Made by a program: the position numbers and the translations under genes. Positions 6,763 to 12,360 of a stretch of DNA of 12,447 nt are shown here, piece after piece. The stretch lies in assembly GCA_009929055.1 (NCBI GenBank), contig SABI01000051.1:1-12447 (forward strand). The letters are read 5' to 3'. Position 1 is the first letter of the stretch. Every line of letters begins with the position of its first letter. The notes beneath the pieces are model-generated. The model was given only the letters and a program-made list of their open reading frames with translations, was not told the DNA's origin and did not search any database. This DNA comes from Spirochaetia bacterium (GTDB lineage: Bacteria > Spirochaetota > Spirochaetia > Sphaerochaetales > Sphaerochaetaceae).

Positions 6763-7795
6763 TATATTAGGAACAGCTAAAAAATTAGAGAATGCTATCT
6801 TTCTTCCTAAGTTAGACGCATATTTGGATTCTTTAAATGAAAAAGAGTGGGAAGATAAAACCAGTAGGAAACATGATACTGGACTTCACCCTTCTCAAAT
6901 TTCAGGCTGTTTGCGTAGAGCAGTATTTAGTAAACTTGGCGCAGAAATAATTACTACTCCTGATAGAAAGCCCTTGAGAGTACACCCTAAAAGTAGAAGG
7001 ATTTTTGATAATGGAAGCTACTTACATGAGAGGATGCAGAAGTACTTTAAAGATATGGGTTTACTATTAGGTACATGGGAATGTAAGTCTTGTGGTAGCG
7101 TTTCTCCTACTCGTCAAATTGAAGAAGATTTATTTGAAAATGAGGGACTAACCTATAAAGAGGAAGGTTGGGTTTTTTATAATAAGTATAAATTGTACGA
7201 TATTTTTAAGGTTATGGTTCCAGTTCCAAAGAGTTGCCCTTATTGCGGTGGAACTCATTTTACTTATGCGGAAGTACCTATCTATGTACCTGAGCAGGAA
7301 GTAGAGGGCAGAACAGACGGAATTGCATATTTAGGAAAAGACTACCTGAAAGATATTCGAAATAGAAATTTTGAAGATTTCTATATACTTGAGTTTAAGT
7401 CTGAAAACTCATTTAAGTTTCAAAAGCACTCTTCTGCTCATCAAGTACATATAAATCAGGCAGCAATTTATTCTTTTGGAACTGGATTTATGGTAGATAA
7501 AATCGCTGTTATATATGAAGATAAAAATACTCAAGAGATAAAAGAGTACATTGTTCAAGTTACAAAAGAAATGCAGGAAGAAGTACTTAGAAGAATAAAG
7601 ATTCTTAATCACTCTCTTAGAACTAAGGAGTTACCTAAAGATAAAATGAAGAGTGAGTGTACTTACTGTCCTCATAAAATAGTATGTGATTCTGAACTCA
7701 CTTATGAACAGATTGAGAATCGAGTATTAAACATAAGATTAGGAAAAGAAGTTTCCGATGAAAATTTTGATTTAGGTGGAGACATGTTATGGTAG
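6749..7795 (+). CDS. Cas4/RecB-like PD-(D/E)xK nuclease with predicted Fe-S cluster
   Basis: A 348-residue nuclease. RecB-family features in order: C54 (SGCLRRAVF), H93 (LHERM), D190 (EGRTDGI), E215-x-K217 (LEFKSE) and the QxxxY motif Q237-Y241. C54 together with C304, C307 and C313 matches the four-cysteine iron-sulphur arrangement of Cas4/AddB-type nucleases. An unusual insertion between the H and D motifs carries C112/C115 and C163/C166, two CxxC knuckles that should form a zinc ribbon. The expected activity is exonuclease or end resection of DNA, giving single strands for RecA and SSB. No CRISPR genes or repeats are nearby, so a role in adaptation is unlikely. The start is supported by GGGGAAAG just upstream. 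It overlaps thyX by 7 nt. Confidence 0.85.
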   Translation: MSLSDILGTAKKLENAIFLPKLDAYLDSLNEKEWEDKTSRKHDTGLHPSQISGCLRRAVFSKLGAEIITTPDRKPLRVHPKSRRIFDNGSYLHERMQKYFKDMGLLLGTWECKSCGSVSPTRQIEEDLFENEGLTYKEEGWVFYNKYKLYDIFKVMVPVPKSCPYCGGTHFTYAEVPIYVPEQEVEGRTDGIAYLGKDYLKDIRNRNFEDFYILEFKSENSFKFQKHSSAHQVHINQAAIYSFGTGFMVDKIAVIYEDKNTQEIKEYIVQVTKEMQEEVLRRIKILNHSLRTKELPKDKMKSECTYCPHKIVCDSELTYEQIENRVLNIRLGKEVSDENFDLGGDMLW

Positions 7796-8442
7796 TAGTA
7801 AAACCAAGAGTTGAATTTGTAGGGACTGTTCCAAGTGAAGATTCCCTTTTAAAAGAACTGGAGCTTTGTGCAAGAGTATGTTATAAGTCAGAAGATAAAA
7901 TAACGCAAGATTCCGCTAAGAAGTTATTGACAAGTCTGCTTAATAAGAAGAAGCCTCATTGGAGTGTTTTTGAAATGATGGATATAAAAATCAGGTTCAT
8001 TATTAGTCGACACATTTCTCATGAGTTTGTCCGTCATAGAATAGCCTCTTTCTTACAGGAATCTACCCGCTACGTTGACTATAAAAAGAAAGGGGAGGTA
8101 GAGTTTATTGAGCCTTTGTGGATTAAAGAACTAATACGAACCGCTTCAGTTGAGAATGTTAATGGTCTTATTGTAGATATTTGGGCTAAAAATCTTAGAG
8201 ATAGTGAAAAGACTTACTTTACTTTGAGAGAGCAGGGAGTTAAGCCAGAGGACGCAAGAGGCTCTCTTACACACGACTTAAAAACAGAGCTAATATATAA
8301 GGCTAATCTTAGACAATGGTTTCATACCTTTGATATGCGGTGTGATAAAGCTGCGCATCCTGATATGGTTTATGCTATGTCTTTAGCAAGAGACTTAATG
8401 AGAGCACAATATCCTACGTTGTTTGGAGGTTTACATGGTTGA
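7789..8442 (+). CDS. thyX: Flavin-dependent thymidylate synthase ThyX
   Basis: A 217-residue enzyme converting dUMP to dTMP using methylene-tetrahydrofolate, FAD and NADPH. The diagnostic ThyX motif RHRxxSxxQxSxR is complete at residues 82-94 (RHRIASFLQESTR). The second conserved block, DARGSLTHDLKTEL (155-168), and NLRQWFHTFDMRC (173-185) carry the expected substrate-binding Arg residues. The downstream DKAAHPDM replaces the more common AAQ-type sequence, a variant I associate with phage enzymes. It supplies thymidine nucleotides for phage replication and can rescue or outpace a host ThyA. It starts 7 nt inside the nuclease gene, with AGGTGGA as ribosome binding site. Confidence 0.96.
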   Translation: MVVVKPRVEFVGTVPSEDSLLKELELCARVCYKSEDKITQDSAKKLLTSLLNKKKPHWSVFEMMDIKIRFIISRHISHEFVRHRIASFLQESTRYVDYKKKGEVEFIEPLWIKELIRTASVENVNGLIVDIWAKNLRDSEKTYFTLREQGVKPEDARGSLTHDLKTELIYKANLRQWFHTFDMRCDKAAHPDMVYAMSLARDLMRAQYPTLFGGLHG

Positions 8443-8959
8443 AGAGATTCAAGGAAAGATTGTCTCATACCTTTCAGGAGTTAAAGACAATGGAATAGTA
8501 CTGCCAAAAAAGCCTTCCAAGTCTAAATACAGTGACATCCCTGATAATATAGGGGAAATAAATGGATATGTATTAGCCAACTATTTAGCTCACTGGACAG
8601 CAATAACTAACTGGGCGGGATATAATTTAGCTTCTCTTAAAGCCAAAGAAGATTATCTTAAAAGGTATATTTCACTAATTAAAAAAGAGAGGTATTTAGA
8701 GATTACGGACTCTATGACTATAAAGGATAAGGACGCACGAGTTGAAACTAATCCAGAAGTAATGAGCTTAGAGGAAGAGTTTAATGATTTAAGACTTCAG
8801 TGTGAAATGATGTCCTCTATATATAATGCTAATGTTAGGACGCTGTCTTTATTTAGTAGAGAGATTAGTAGAAGGTCAGTATCTTTTAGAGAGGACTATT
8901 CCGACCCCAAAGACAACCTATATGAAATTAAGAAAGAAGATGAAGATACCGATTACTAA
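8435..8959 (+). CDS. Helical hypothetical protein, possible recombination mediator
   Basis: A 174-residue protein. An in-frame TTG exists at 8423, but GGAGGT (8425-8430) places the start at the ATG at 8435, overlapping thyX by 8 nt. Residues 40-155 are predicted as three or more long charged helices, with the pattern TIKDKDARVETNPEVMSLE followed by a long helix ending SREISRR. I recall a similar helix-charged-loop-helix layout in phage proteins located near recombinases, and T4 UvsY has a comparable overall helical build. That makes a recombination-mediator (UvsY-like) role a weak hypothesis, helped by the RecA/SSB context. The C-terminal 20 residues are a mixed, mostly acidic tail. No catalytic motif. 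Confidence 0.75.
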   Translation: MVEEIQGKIVSYLSGVKDNGIVLPKKPSKSKYSDIPDNIGEINGYVLANYLAHWTAITNWAGYNLASLKAKEDYLKRYISLIKKERYLEITDSMTIKDKDARVETNPEVMSLEEEFNDLRLQCEMMSSIYNANVRTLSLFSREISRRSVSFREDYSDPKDNLYEIKKEDEDTDY

Positions 8960-8970
8960 ATTTTTGTTGA

Positions 8971-8995
8971 CAGAAAATGTTGTATAGATTTTCTG
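8971..8995 (+). promoter_or_regulatory. 8-bp inverted repeat in an intergenic gap
   Basis: CAGAAAAT (8971-8978) and ATTTTCTG (8988-8995) are exact inverted repeats around a 9-nt centre, in the only sizeable gap of this part of the operon. TGACA also occurs directly repeated at both ends. There is no U-tract, so it is not a classical terminator. An operator or an mRNA hairpin ahead of the RuvC-like gene is possible. Confidence 0.45.
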
Positions 8996-9002
8996 ACACT
9001 AT

Positions 9003-9008
9003 AAGGAG
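9003..9008 (+). promoter_or_regulatory. Ribosome binding site for a TTG start
   Basis: AAGGAG ends 6 nt before the TTG at 9015 and decides the use of this rare start codon for the RuvC-like gene. Confidence 0.7.
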
Positions 9009-9014
9009 CTTATT

Positions 9015-9557
9015 TTGAACTTAGAAGATAACGTAGCAGGATTTGATTTGTCTCTCTCCTCTACAGGAGTTAGTACAAAGATGTCAACCTTCTCTATCTC
9101 GTCTAAAAAGGTTGGAGAAGAGAGGTTAGAAGAATACTACAGACTTTTTTGTGGTATTATACAAAAGTATAATATCAAAATAGCTATTTTAGAGAACTAT
9201 GCTTTTAGTTCCCCTTTTCAGAGAGAAGCTCTTGCTGAACTTGGTGGAGTATTTAAGTTAGCATGTTTTCAGAACGGTGTTGACCTATTTCTTATAGCTC
9301 CTACGACTCTAAAGAAGTTTATTACCAATAACGGTAAAACTAAAAAAGATACTATGCGTTTAGAGGTTTATAAGAAATGGGGAGTGGAGTTTGATACTAA
9401 CGATGAAGTAGATGCTTTCGCATTAAGGATGTTCGGATATGCTCTTGTAGGATGTTCTGAGAATCTTTTTGCCTATGAAAAGGATACTATCAAAAGATTT
9501 AAGCAAAATAAGCAGGTTGTTGAAAAATTAACGAGTTTGAAGTTATTTAAGGAGTAG
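9015..9557 (+). CDS. RuvC-like Holliday junction resolvase
   Basis: A 180-residue protein with the RuvC/RNase H fold layout. The first strand GFDLSLSSTGV carries D11, the strand IAILENYAF carries E60, and the C-terminal NDEVDAFAL carries D130 and D133. A lysine-rich segment (NNGKTKKDTM, 105-114) precedes it, as in RuvC. These four acidic positions fit the two-metal active site that cuts four-way DNA junctions. Translation starts at TTG with AAGGAG 6 nt before it. This is the second resolvase-type gene in the window, with a fold unrelated to the PD-(D/E)xK protein at 5396. The last 30 residues are basic. Function could be resolution of replication or recombination branches before packaging. 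Confidence 0.87.
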   Translation: MNLEDNVAGFDLSLSSTGVSTKMSTFSISSKKVGEERLEEYYRLFCGIIQKYNIKIAILENYAFSSPFQREALAELGGVFKLACFQNGVDLFLIAPTTLKKFITNNGKTKKDTMRLEVYKKWGVEFDTNDEVDAFALRMFGYALVGCSENLFAYEKDTIKRFKQNKQVVEKLTSLKLFKE

Positions 9558-9560
9558 TTT

Positions 9561-9842
9561 ATGGATATTCTGAAAGTTAGGAAATCCTCTCCAAGTAAGA
9601 AGTTGGGGAAGTTCATTTATATGAACGTAGTTAGGGAAAACAAGTTTGTGTTGCAGGCTATTGGTGCAGGCGCAATCTCTCAAGCTATAAAAGCGGTAAT
9701 TGAGGCTAATAAGTTGCTTGCCGCAAAAGCTTTATCTATTAGTATTGTTCCTTCTTTTGAAGATATTGAAGCAGAGGATTTTACTACAACAGGTATACGG
9801 TTTTATGTCATTATTCAAACTTCAGATGGAGGTAGACAATGA
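9561..9842 (+). CDS. spoVS: SpoVS-family (Alba-like) protein
   Basis: A 93-residue protein matching stage V sporulation protein S over nearly its full length. The start MDILKV, the motif LQAIGAGAISQAIKA (31-45) and the strand LSISIVPSFEDIE (58-70) are characteristic. SpoVS is a small Alba-fold dimer thought to bind nucleic acid and to affect sporulation in Bacillus and relatives. Homologues also occur outside spore formers. The start ATG has AAGGAG (9549-9554) overlapping the end of the RuvC-like gene. Its presence in a phage operon suggests either manipulation of the host sporulation programme or use as a phage nucleic-acid-binding protein; both are inference. It differs from host SpoVS mainly in the N-terminal helix, which is more basic here. 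It overlaps queE as ATGA. Confidence 0.88.
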   Translation: MDILKVRKSSPSKKLGKFIYMNVVRENKFVLQAIGAGAISQAIKAVIEANKLLAAKALSISIVPSFEDIEAEDFTTTGIRFYVIIQTSDGGRQ

Positions 9843-10549
9843 CTATAAAATTGCAGGAGATATTTAGCTCAATTCAAGGTGAGGGGATGCGGGTAGGAGA
9901 GCCTTCTACTTTTATTAGGTTTACTGGATGCAATTTGAAATGTTTAGATTGTGATACCAAATATTCATGGAAAACGGAAGGGACTGAAATGTCCATAGAT
10001 TTTATAGTTAAAGAGGTAAAAGAGAAGCATTATACGAACGCCTTTGTAATAACTGGTGGAGAGCCTATGCTTCAACAGGAAGCTCTTGCACAGCTTGTTT
10101 ATGCTCTCAAGGATGCTTTCCCTAACAGCAACATAACCATTGAATCTAATGGCTCTATTAGAGTAGATAAAGACCTTCCTGTGTTCTGGTCGTTCTCTCC
10201 AAAGTTTGAAAGTTCAACAACTTGTTCTCATTTAGCAGACTATAAAGCGGCGATGAAGCATAATCTGGAAATTACTAAGGACAGGCAAATTAAGCTCTTG
10301 ATGGAAGTTTTCAGAGGCTCATCTTCTTTTACTAAGTTAGTTAGTGATATAAACAAAAATGACTACTCTGATGTTGATGTTGTAGTCCAGCCACTAATAG
10401 AGTTTGGAGAGGATGTAGATGGTTTAGAGCTTGATAAAATGAAGAAGTTATACAAAAGTGTACTTAATAAGATTTCTGAAATTAACGGTTTGACTTGTAA
10501 ATCAATTAGATTTGTGGGACAACTACATAAAGTATTTAAAGTGGAGTAA
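9839..10549 (+). CDS. queE: 7-carboxy-7-deazaguanine synthase QueE
   Basis: A 236-residue radical-SAM enzyme converting 6-carboxytetrahydropterin to 7-carboxy-7-deazaguanine, the ring-contraction step toward preQ0. The Fe-S cysteines are C31-x3-C35-x2-C38 (CNLKCLDC), the N-terminal EIFSSIQGEG motif (7-16) is typical of QueE, and the SAM-binding GGEP is at 73-76. Length fits the family. It starts at an ATGA overlap with spoVS, with GGAGGTAG as ribosome binding site. QueD, the enzyme making its substrate, lies one gene downstream. QueC and FolE are not in the window. In phages this pathway commonly feeds 7-deazaguanine modification of DNA rather than tRNA queuosine, but the insertion enzyme (DpdA-type) is not seen here. 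Confidence 0.95.
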   Translation: MTIKLQEIFSSIQGEGMRVGEPSTFIRFTGCNLKCLDCDTKYSWKTEGTEMSIDFIVKEVKEKHYTNAFVITGGEPMLQQEALAQLVYALKDAFPNSNITIESNGSIRVDKDLPVFWSFSPKFESSTTCSHLADYKAAMKHNLEITKDRQIKLLMEVFRGSSSFTKLVSDINKNDYSDVDVVVQPLIEFGEDVDGLELDKMKKLYKSVLNKISEINGLTCKSIRFVGQLHKVFKVE

Positions 10550-10559
10550 GGAGATAAAA

Positions 10560-11177
10560 ATGGAAGTTAAAGAAATCATTGCCCTTTTAGGGGATAGTGA
10601 ATCAGATTCGCTCGTAGTAGGAAAAGAGCTTTTAGAGAAAGACCTTTTAGGAGAATTCATAAGTAAGGAAGATGTTGAAGCCAACAGTAATGCAAGTTAT
10701 TCCAAGGCTATGAAGTTGAAAGATATCGTCAATCTTTTTGTTGCGAGATACTCTTTAGATTTTGATGATTTGGAAGAGATTGGTTATTCAAAGTTAGAGT
10801 TAGTTAAAAAGATTTCAAAAAAGTTTCCTAACGAAGATGTAGTAAACTCCTTCATAGCGCAAGCAAAGATGTTGAGTTATACGGAGCTTCAAAAAGAAGT
10901 TAATAGCTATATCAAAGCTAACTTTGTGGAAGAAGCACCAGTTATTACTGCTGAGGAGCTTTTAATAGACCAAACTAAAGACAGAATTTCCGCAGAGTTT
11001 TTGATTAAGCGCAGTAAGATTATGTTTTATTTGAGTCTGTATATTTCTACTCTATCTTCTGTAGAGCTTCAAGAGATGCTCTCTACTATTAAGAGAGAGG
11101 AAGAAAAATTTTATGAAGAATCGGAGGAGGAAGTTAATGCAACAGTTGATGAAGTTGAAGCTCTCCCAGAACTTTGA
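10560..11177 (+). CDS. Hypothetical helical protein between queE and queD
   Basis: A 205-residue acidic protein, not recognised. The frame is open upstream to 10512, but AAGGAG (10548-10553) followed by the ATG at 10560 sets the start 10 nt after the queE stop. It is predicted mostly helical. Residues 45-115 (SYSKAMKLKDIVNLFV... EEIGYSKLELVKKI ... LSYTELQKEV) form a helix pattern I associate loosely with small phage DNA-binding or regulatory proteins. The last 30 residues are almost all Glu, Val and Ala. It splits the queE-queD pair, so it could be part of the modification pathway or an unrelated passenger. It overlaps queD by 41 nt. Confidence 0.75.
   Translation: MEVKEIIALLGDSESDSLVVGKELLEKDLLGEFISKEDVEANSNASYSKAMKLKDIVNLFVARYSLDFDDLEEIGYSKLELVKKISKKFPNEDVVNSFIAQAKMLSYTELQKEVNSYIKANFVEEAPVITAEELLIDQTKDRISAEFLIKRSKIMFYLSLYISTLSSVELQEMLSTIKREEEKFYEESEEEVNATVDEVEALPEL
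11125..11130 (+). promoter_or_regulatory. Ribosome binding site fixing the queD start
   Basis: AGGAGG lies 6 nt before the ATG at 11137. The in-frame ATG at 11113 has no such site, so the shorter start is chosen. The site lies inside the end of the upstream gene. Confidence 0.7.
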
Positions 11178-11514
11178 TGCAGCGCACTGTATAGGTTCGC
11201 ATAAAGGTAAGTGTAAAAATGTTCATGGACATACTTGGACAGTTAATGTAGAATTAGAATTTATTGTAGATGTCTTTTTTGATGGAGGTATTTTAGTTGA
11301 TTTTGGTGATATCAAGAGTTGGATAAATGAGCTTGACCACAAGAATCTTAACGAAGTATTTTGTCGAGAAGATGTAACTGCGGAATTCTTAACACTACAT
11401 TTTATTGATAAGATAAAATTACTGTTAGTAGACAAGAAGTACTTGCATTCTATATTTGTAGAAGTTTGGGAAAGTCCTAATGCAAGCGTTTCCGTTAAGG
11501 ATATCATAAAATAA
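11137..11514 (+). CDS. queD: 6-carboxytetrahydropterin synthase QueD
   Basis: A 125-residue member of the 6-pyruvoyl-tetrahydropterin synthase fold, making 6-carboxytetrahydropterin from dihydroneopterin triphosphate. The three zinc-binding histidines are H17 (FDAAH), H30 and H32 (NVHGHTW), the catalytic cysteine is C26 (KCKNVHGH), D67/H68 sit in ELDHKNLNE, and the substrate-anchoring glutamate is E112 (VEVWESP). All key residues are present, so the enzyme should be active. An ATG at 11113 is in frame, but the strong AGGAGG supports 11137. It feeds QueE, encoded 0.6 kb upstream. The gene ends 18 nt before a terminator, making it the last gene of the long operon. Confidence 0.94.
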   Translation: MQQLMKLKLSQNFDAAHCIGSHKGKCKNVHGHTWTVNVELEFIVDVFFDGGILVDFGDIKSWINELDHKNLNEVFCREDVTAEFLTLHFIDKIKLLLVDKKYLHSIFVEVWESPNASVSVKDIIK

Positions 11515-11532
11515 ATATCTGAATAAGACAGT

Positions 11533-11563
11533 AAGCCCTTAGTTAGCAATATTCTAAGGGCTT
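11533..11563 (+). terminator. Stem-loop terminator after queD
   Basis: AAGCCCTTAG (11533-11542) pairs perfectly with CTAAGGGCTT (11554-11563) around an 11-nt loop, followed by a short pyrimidine/T-rich run (CTTTCT). It is positioned 18 nt after the queD stop. The T-tract is modest, so termination may be partial. Confidence 0.8.
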
Positions 11564-11595
11564 CTTTCTACCCTAAAAATAGTTTCATATAGTTC

Positions 11596-11623
11596 TTGAC
11601 GCTTTTCCCTACTTTTTTATACT
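11596..11623 (+). promoter_or_regulatory. Sigma-70/sigma-A-type promoter
   Basis: TTGACG (11596-11601) and TATACT (11618-11623) are separated by 16 bp; each matches consensus at 5 of 6 positions. The start of transcription should fall near 11630. It follows the terminator and precedes the gene at 11675, so it starts a separate unit readable by the unmodified host RNA polymerase. Confidence 0.75.
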
Positions 11624-11637
11624 TGTCTTATGACTTG

Positions 11638-11659
11638 ATTGTAAGTAGTTACTTACAAT
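11638..11659 (+). promoter_or_regulatory. 22-bp palindrome just downstream of the promoter
   Basis: ATTGTAAGTA (11638-11647) and TACTTACAAT (11650-11659) are exact inverted repeats around GT. The site covers about +8 to +29 of the predicted transcript. It could be a repressor operator, or fold in RNA as a 9-bp stem with an AGTT tetraloop at the 5' end of the mRNA. It ends 4 nt before the ribosome binding site (AAGGAG, 11664-11669). Confidence 0.65.
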
Positions 11660-11674
11660 ATTAAAGGAGATGTT

Positions 11675-11962
11675 ATGAAAATAGCTGTCAACGTAAGTGC
11701 AATTTTGACCATAAAAGGAGTAAATATGCAAACTCCAGAAGTTGAAATGTCAGTGGATTTAGATAAGTGGGAAGATGTTGAGTTAAATATTGATTTGATG
11801 TACAAGAGTCTTAAAAAATTCTGTGAAGAAAAATACTCAGAAAACATATTTCTGGGATTAAACTCGTATAAGATATATTCCGATAAAGATATTCTATTAG
11901 AAAGTTCTTGGTCAAAACCTTTTATAGTATCTAAATGGAGAGAATTATGCAGTATGGAGTAA
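11675..11962 (+). CDS. Hypothetical protein, first gene of second unit
   Basis: A 95-residue protein with AAGGAG (11664-11669) before the ATG. A second in-frame ATG at 11726 has its own AAGGAG (11715-11720), so a shorter 78-residue form is possible. The N-terminal part looks like beta strands (IAVNVSAILTIKG, then VEMSVDLDKW) and is followed by a helix and a short hairpin. The protein is acidic. No family recognised. It is the first gene after the palindrome-containing promoter, a position often held by early or regulated phage genes. It overlaps the next gene by 16 nt. Confidence 0.7.
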   Translation: MKIAVNVSAILTIKGVNMQTPEVEMSVDLDKWEDVELNIDLMYKSLKKFCEEKYSENIFLGLNSYKIYSDKDILLESSWSKPFIVSKWRELCSME

Positions 11963-12360
11963 TATGTACCGTAGCTCAACAGTTTGAAAACGCTAAGTCT
12001 TGGGATAGAAAATATTCTGTTAAAGAAGATGCTTACAAAGGCAAATTCTTTGTATTGGGAGAACCTAAAGGGTTTAAAAGTGAAACTACTCTTCCAGATA
12101 CAGTTAAAATAGGCAGGATAAACCTGGAGGTAGTGCTTCAAAAAACTGTATTTGAAAGCCTATTTAAGACAAGCTCAAAAACAAAGACTTTGATAGAAAC
12201 TTCTTTAGTGGATATAGAGGTGACGGAATGGACATTTAAGAAAGAGCTATATCTTTCACTAACCAAGAAATTCAAGTATGTTAAAATCCTATCTCTTTCA
12301 GACGCAAAACAAGTTTTGGGGTATTTAAGTGAACAAGAAAATAAAAAAGAAACTGATTAA
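11947..12360 (+). CDS. Hypothetical protein, second gene of second unit
   Basis: A 137-residue protein. An in-frame ATG at 11935 exists, but GGAGAG (11937-11942) lies 4 nt before the ATG at 11947, which I prefer. It is Lys-rich with alternating strands and helices; the stretch LVDIEVTEWTFKKELYLSLTKKF (described here as residues near 90-112) is probably a strand-helix unit. No cysteine cluster, signal peptide or membrane span stands out. Not recognised. It is presumably cotranscribed with the gene before it from the promoter at 11596. Confidence 0.7.
   Translation: MQYGVICTVAQQFENAKSWDRKYSVKEDAYKGKFFVLGEPKGFKSETTLPDTVKIGRINLEVVLQKTVFESLFKTSSKTKTLIETSLVDIEVTEWTFKKELYLSLTKKFKYVKILSLSDAKQVLGYLSEQENKKETD

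Noticed and set aside
7409..7612. Minus-strand frame opposite the Cas4-like nuclease
   Set aside because: Short, Phe/Tyr/Ile-rich shadow of a well-supported gene.
6749..7795. CRISPR adaptation locus based on the Cas4-like protein
   Set aside because: No cas1/cas2 genes and no repeat-spacer array occur in the window. Cas4-like nucleases are common in phages without CRISPR.
8967..9005. Possible promoter TTGACA ... TATAGA or TATAAG
   Set aside because: Spacers of 10 or 27 bp do not suit a sigma-70/sigma-A promoter, and TATAAG overlaps the ribosome binding site.
11223..12141. Minus-strand frames opposite queD and the genes at 11675 and 11947
   Set aside because: queD is certain on the + strand. 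The 162-residue minus frame opposite 11653-12141 would read against the promoter and AAGGAG sites of the + strand genes and looks like a shadow.
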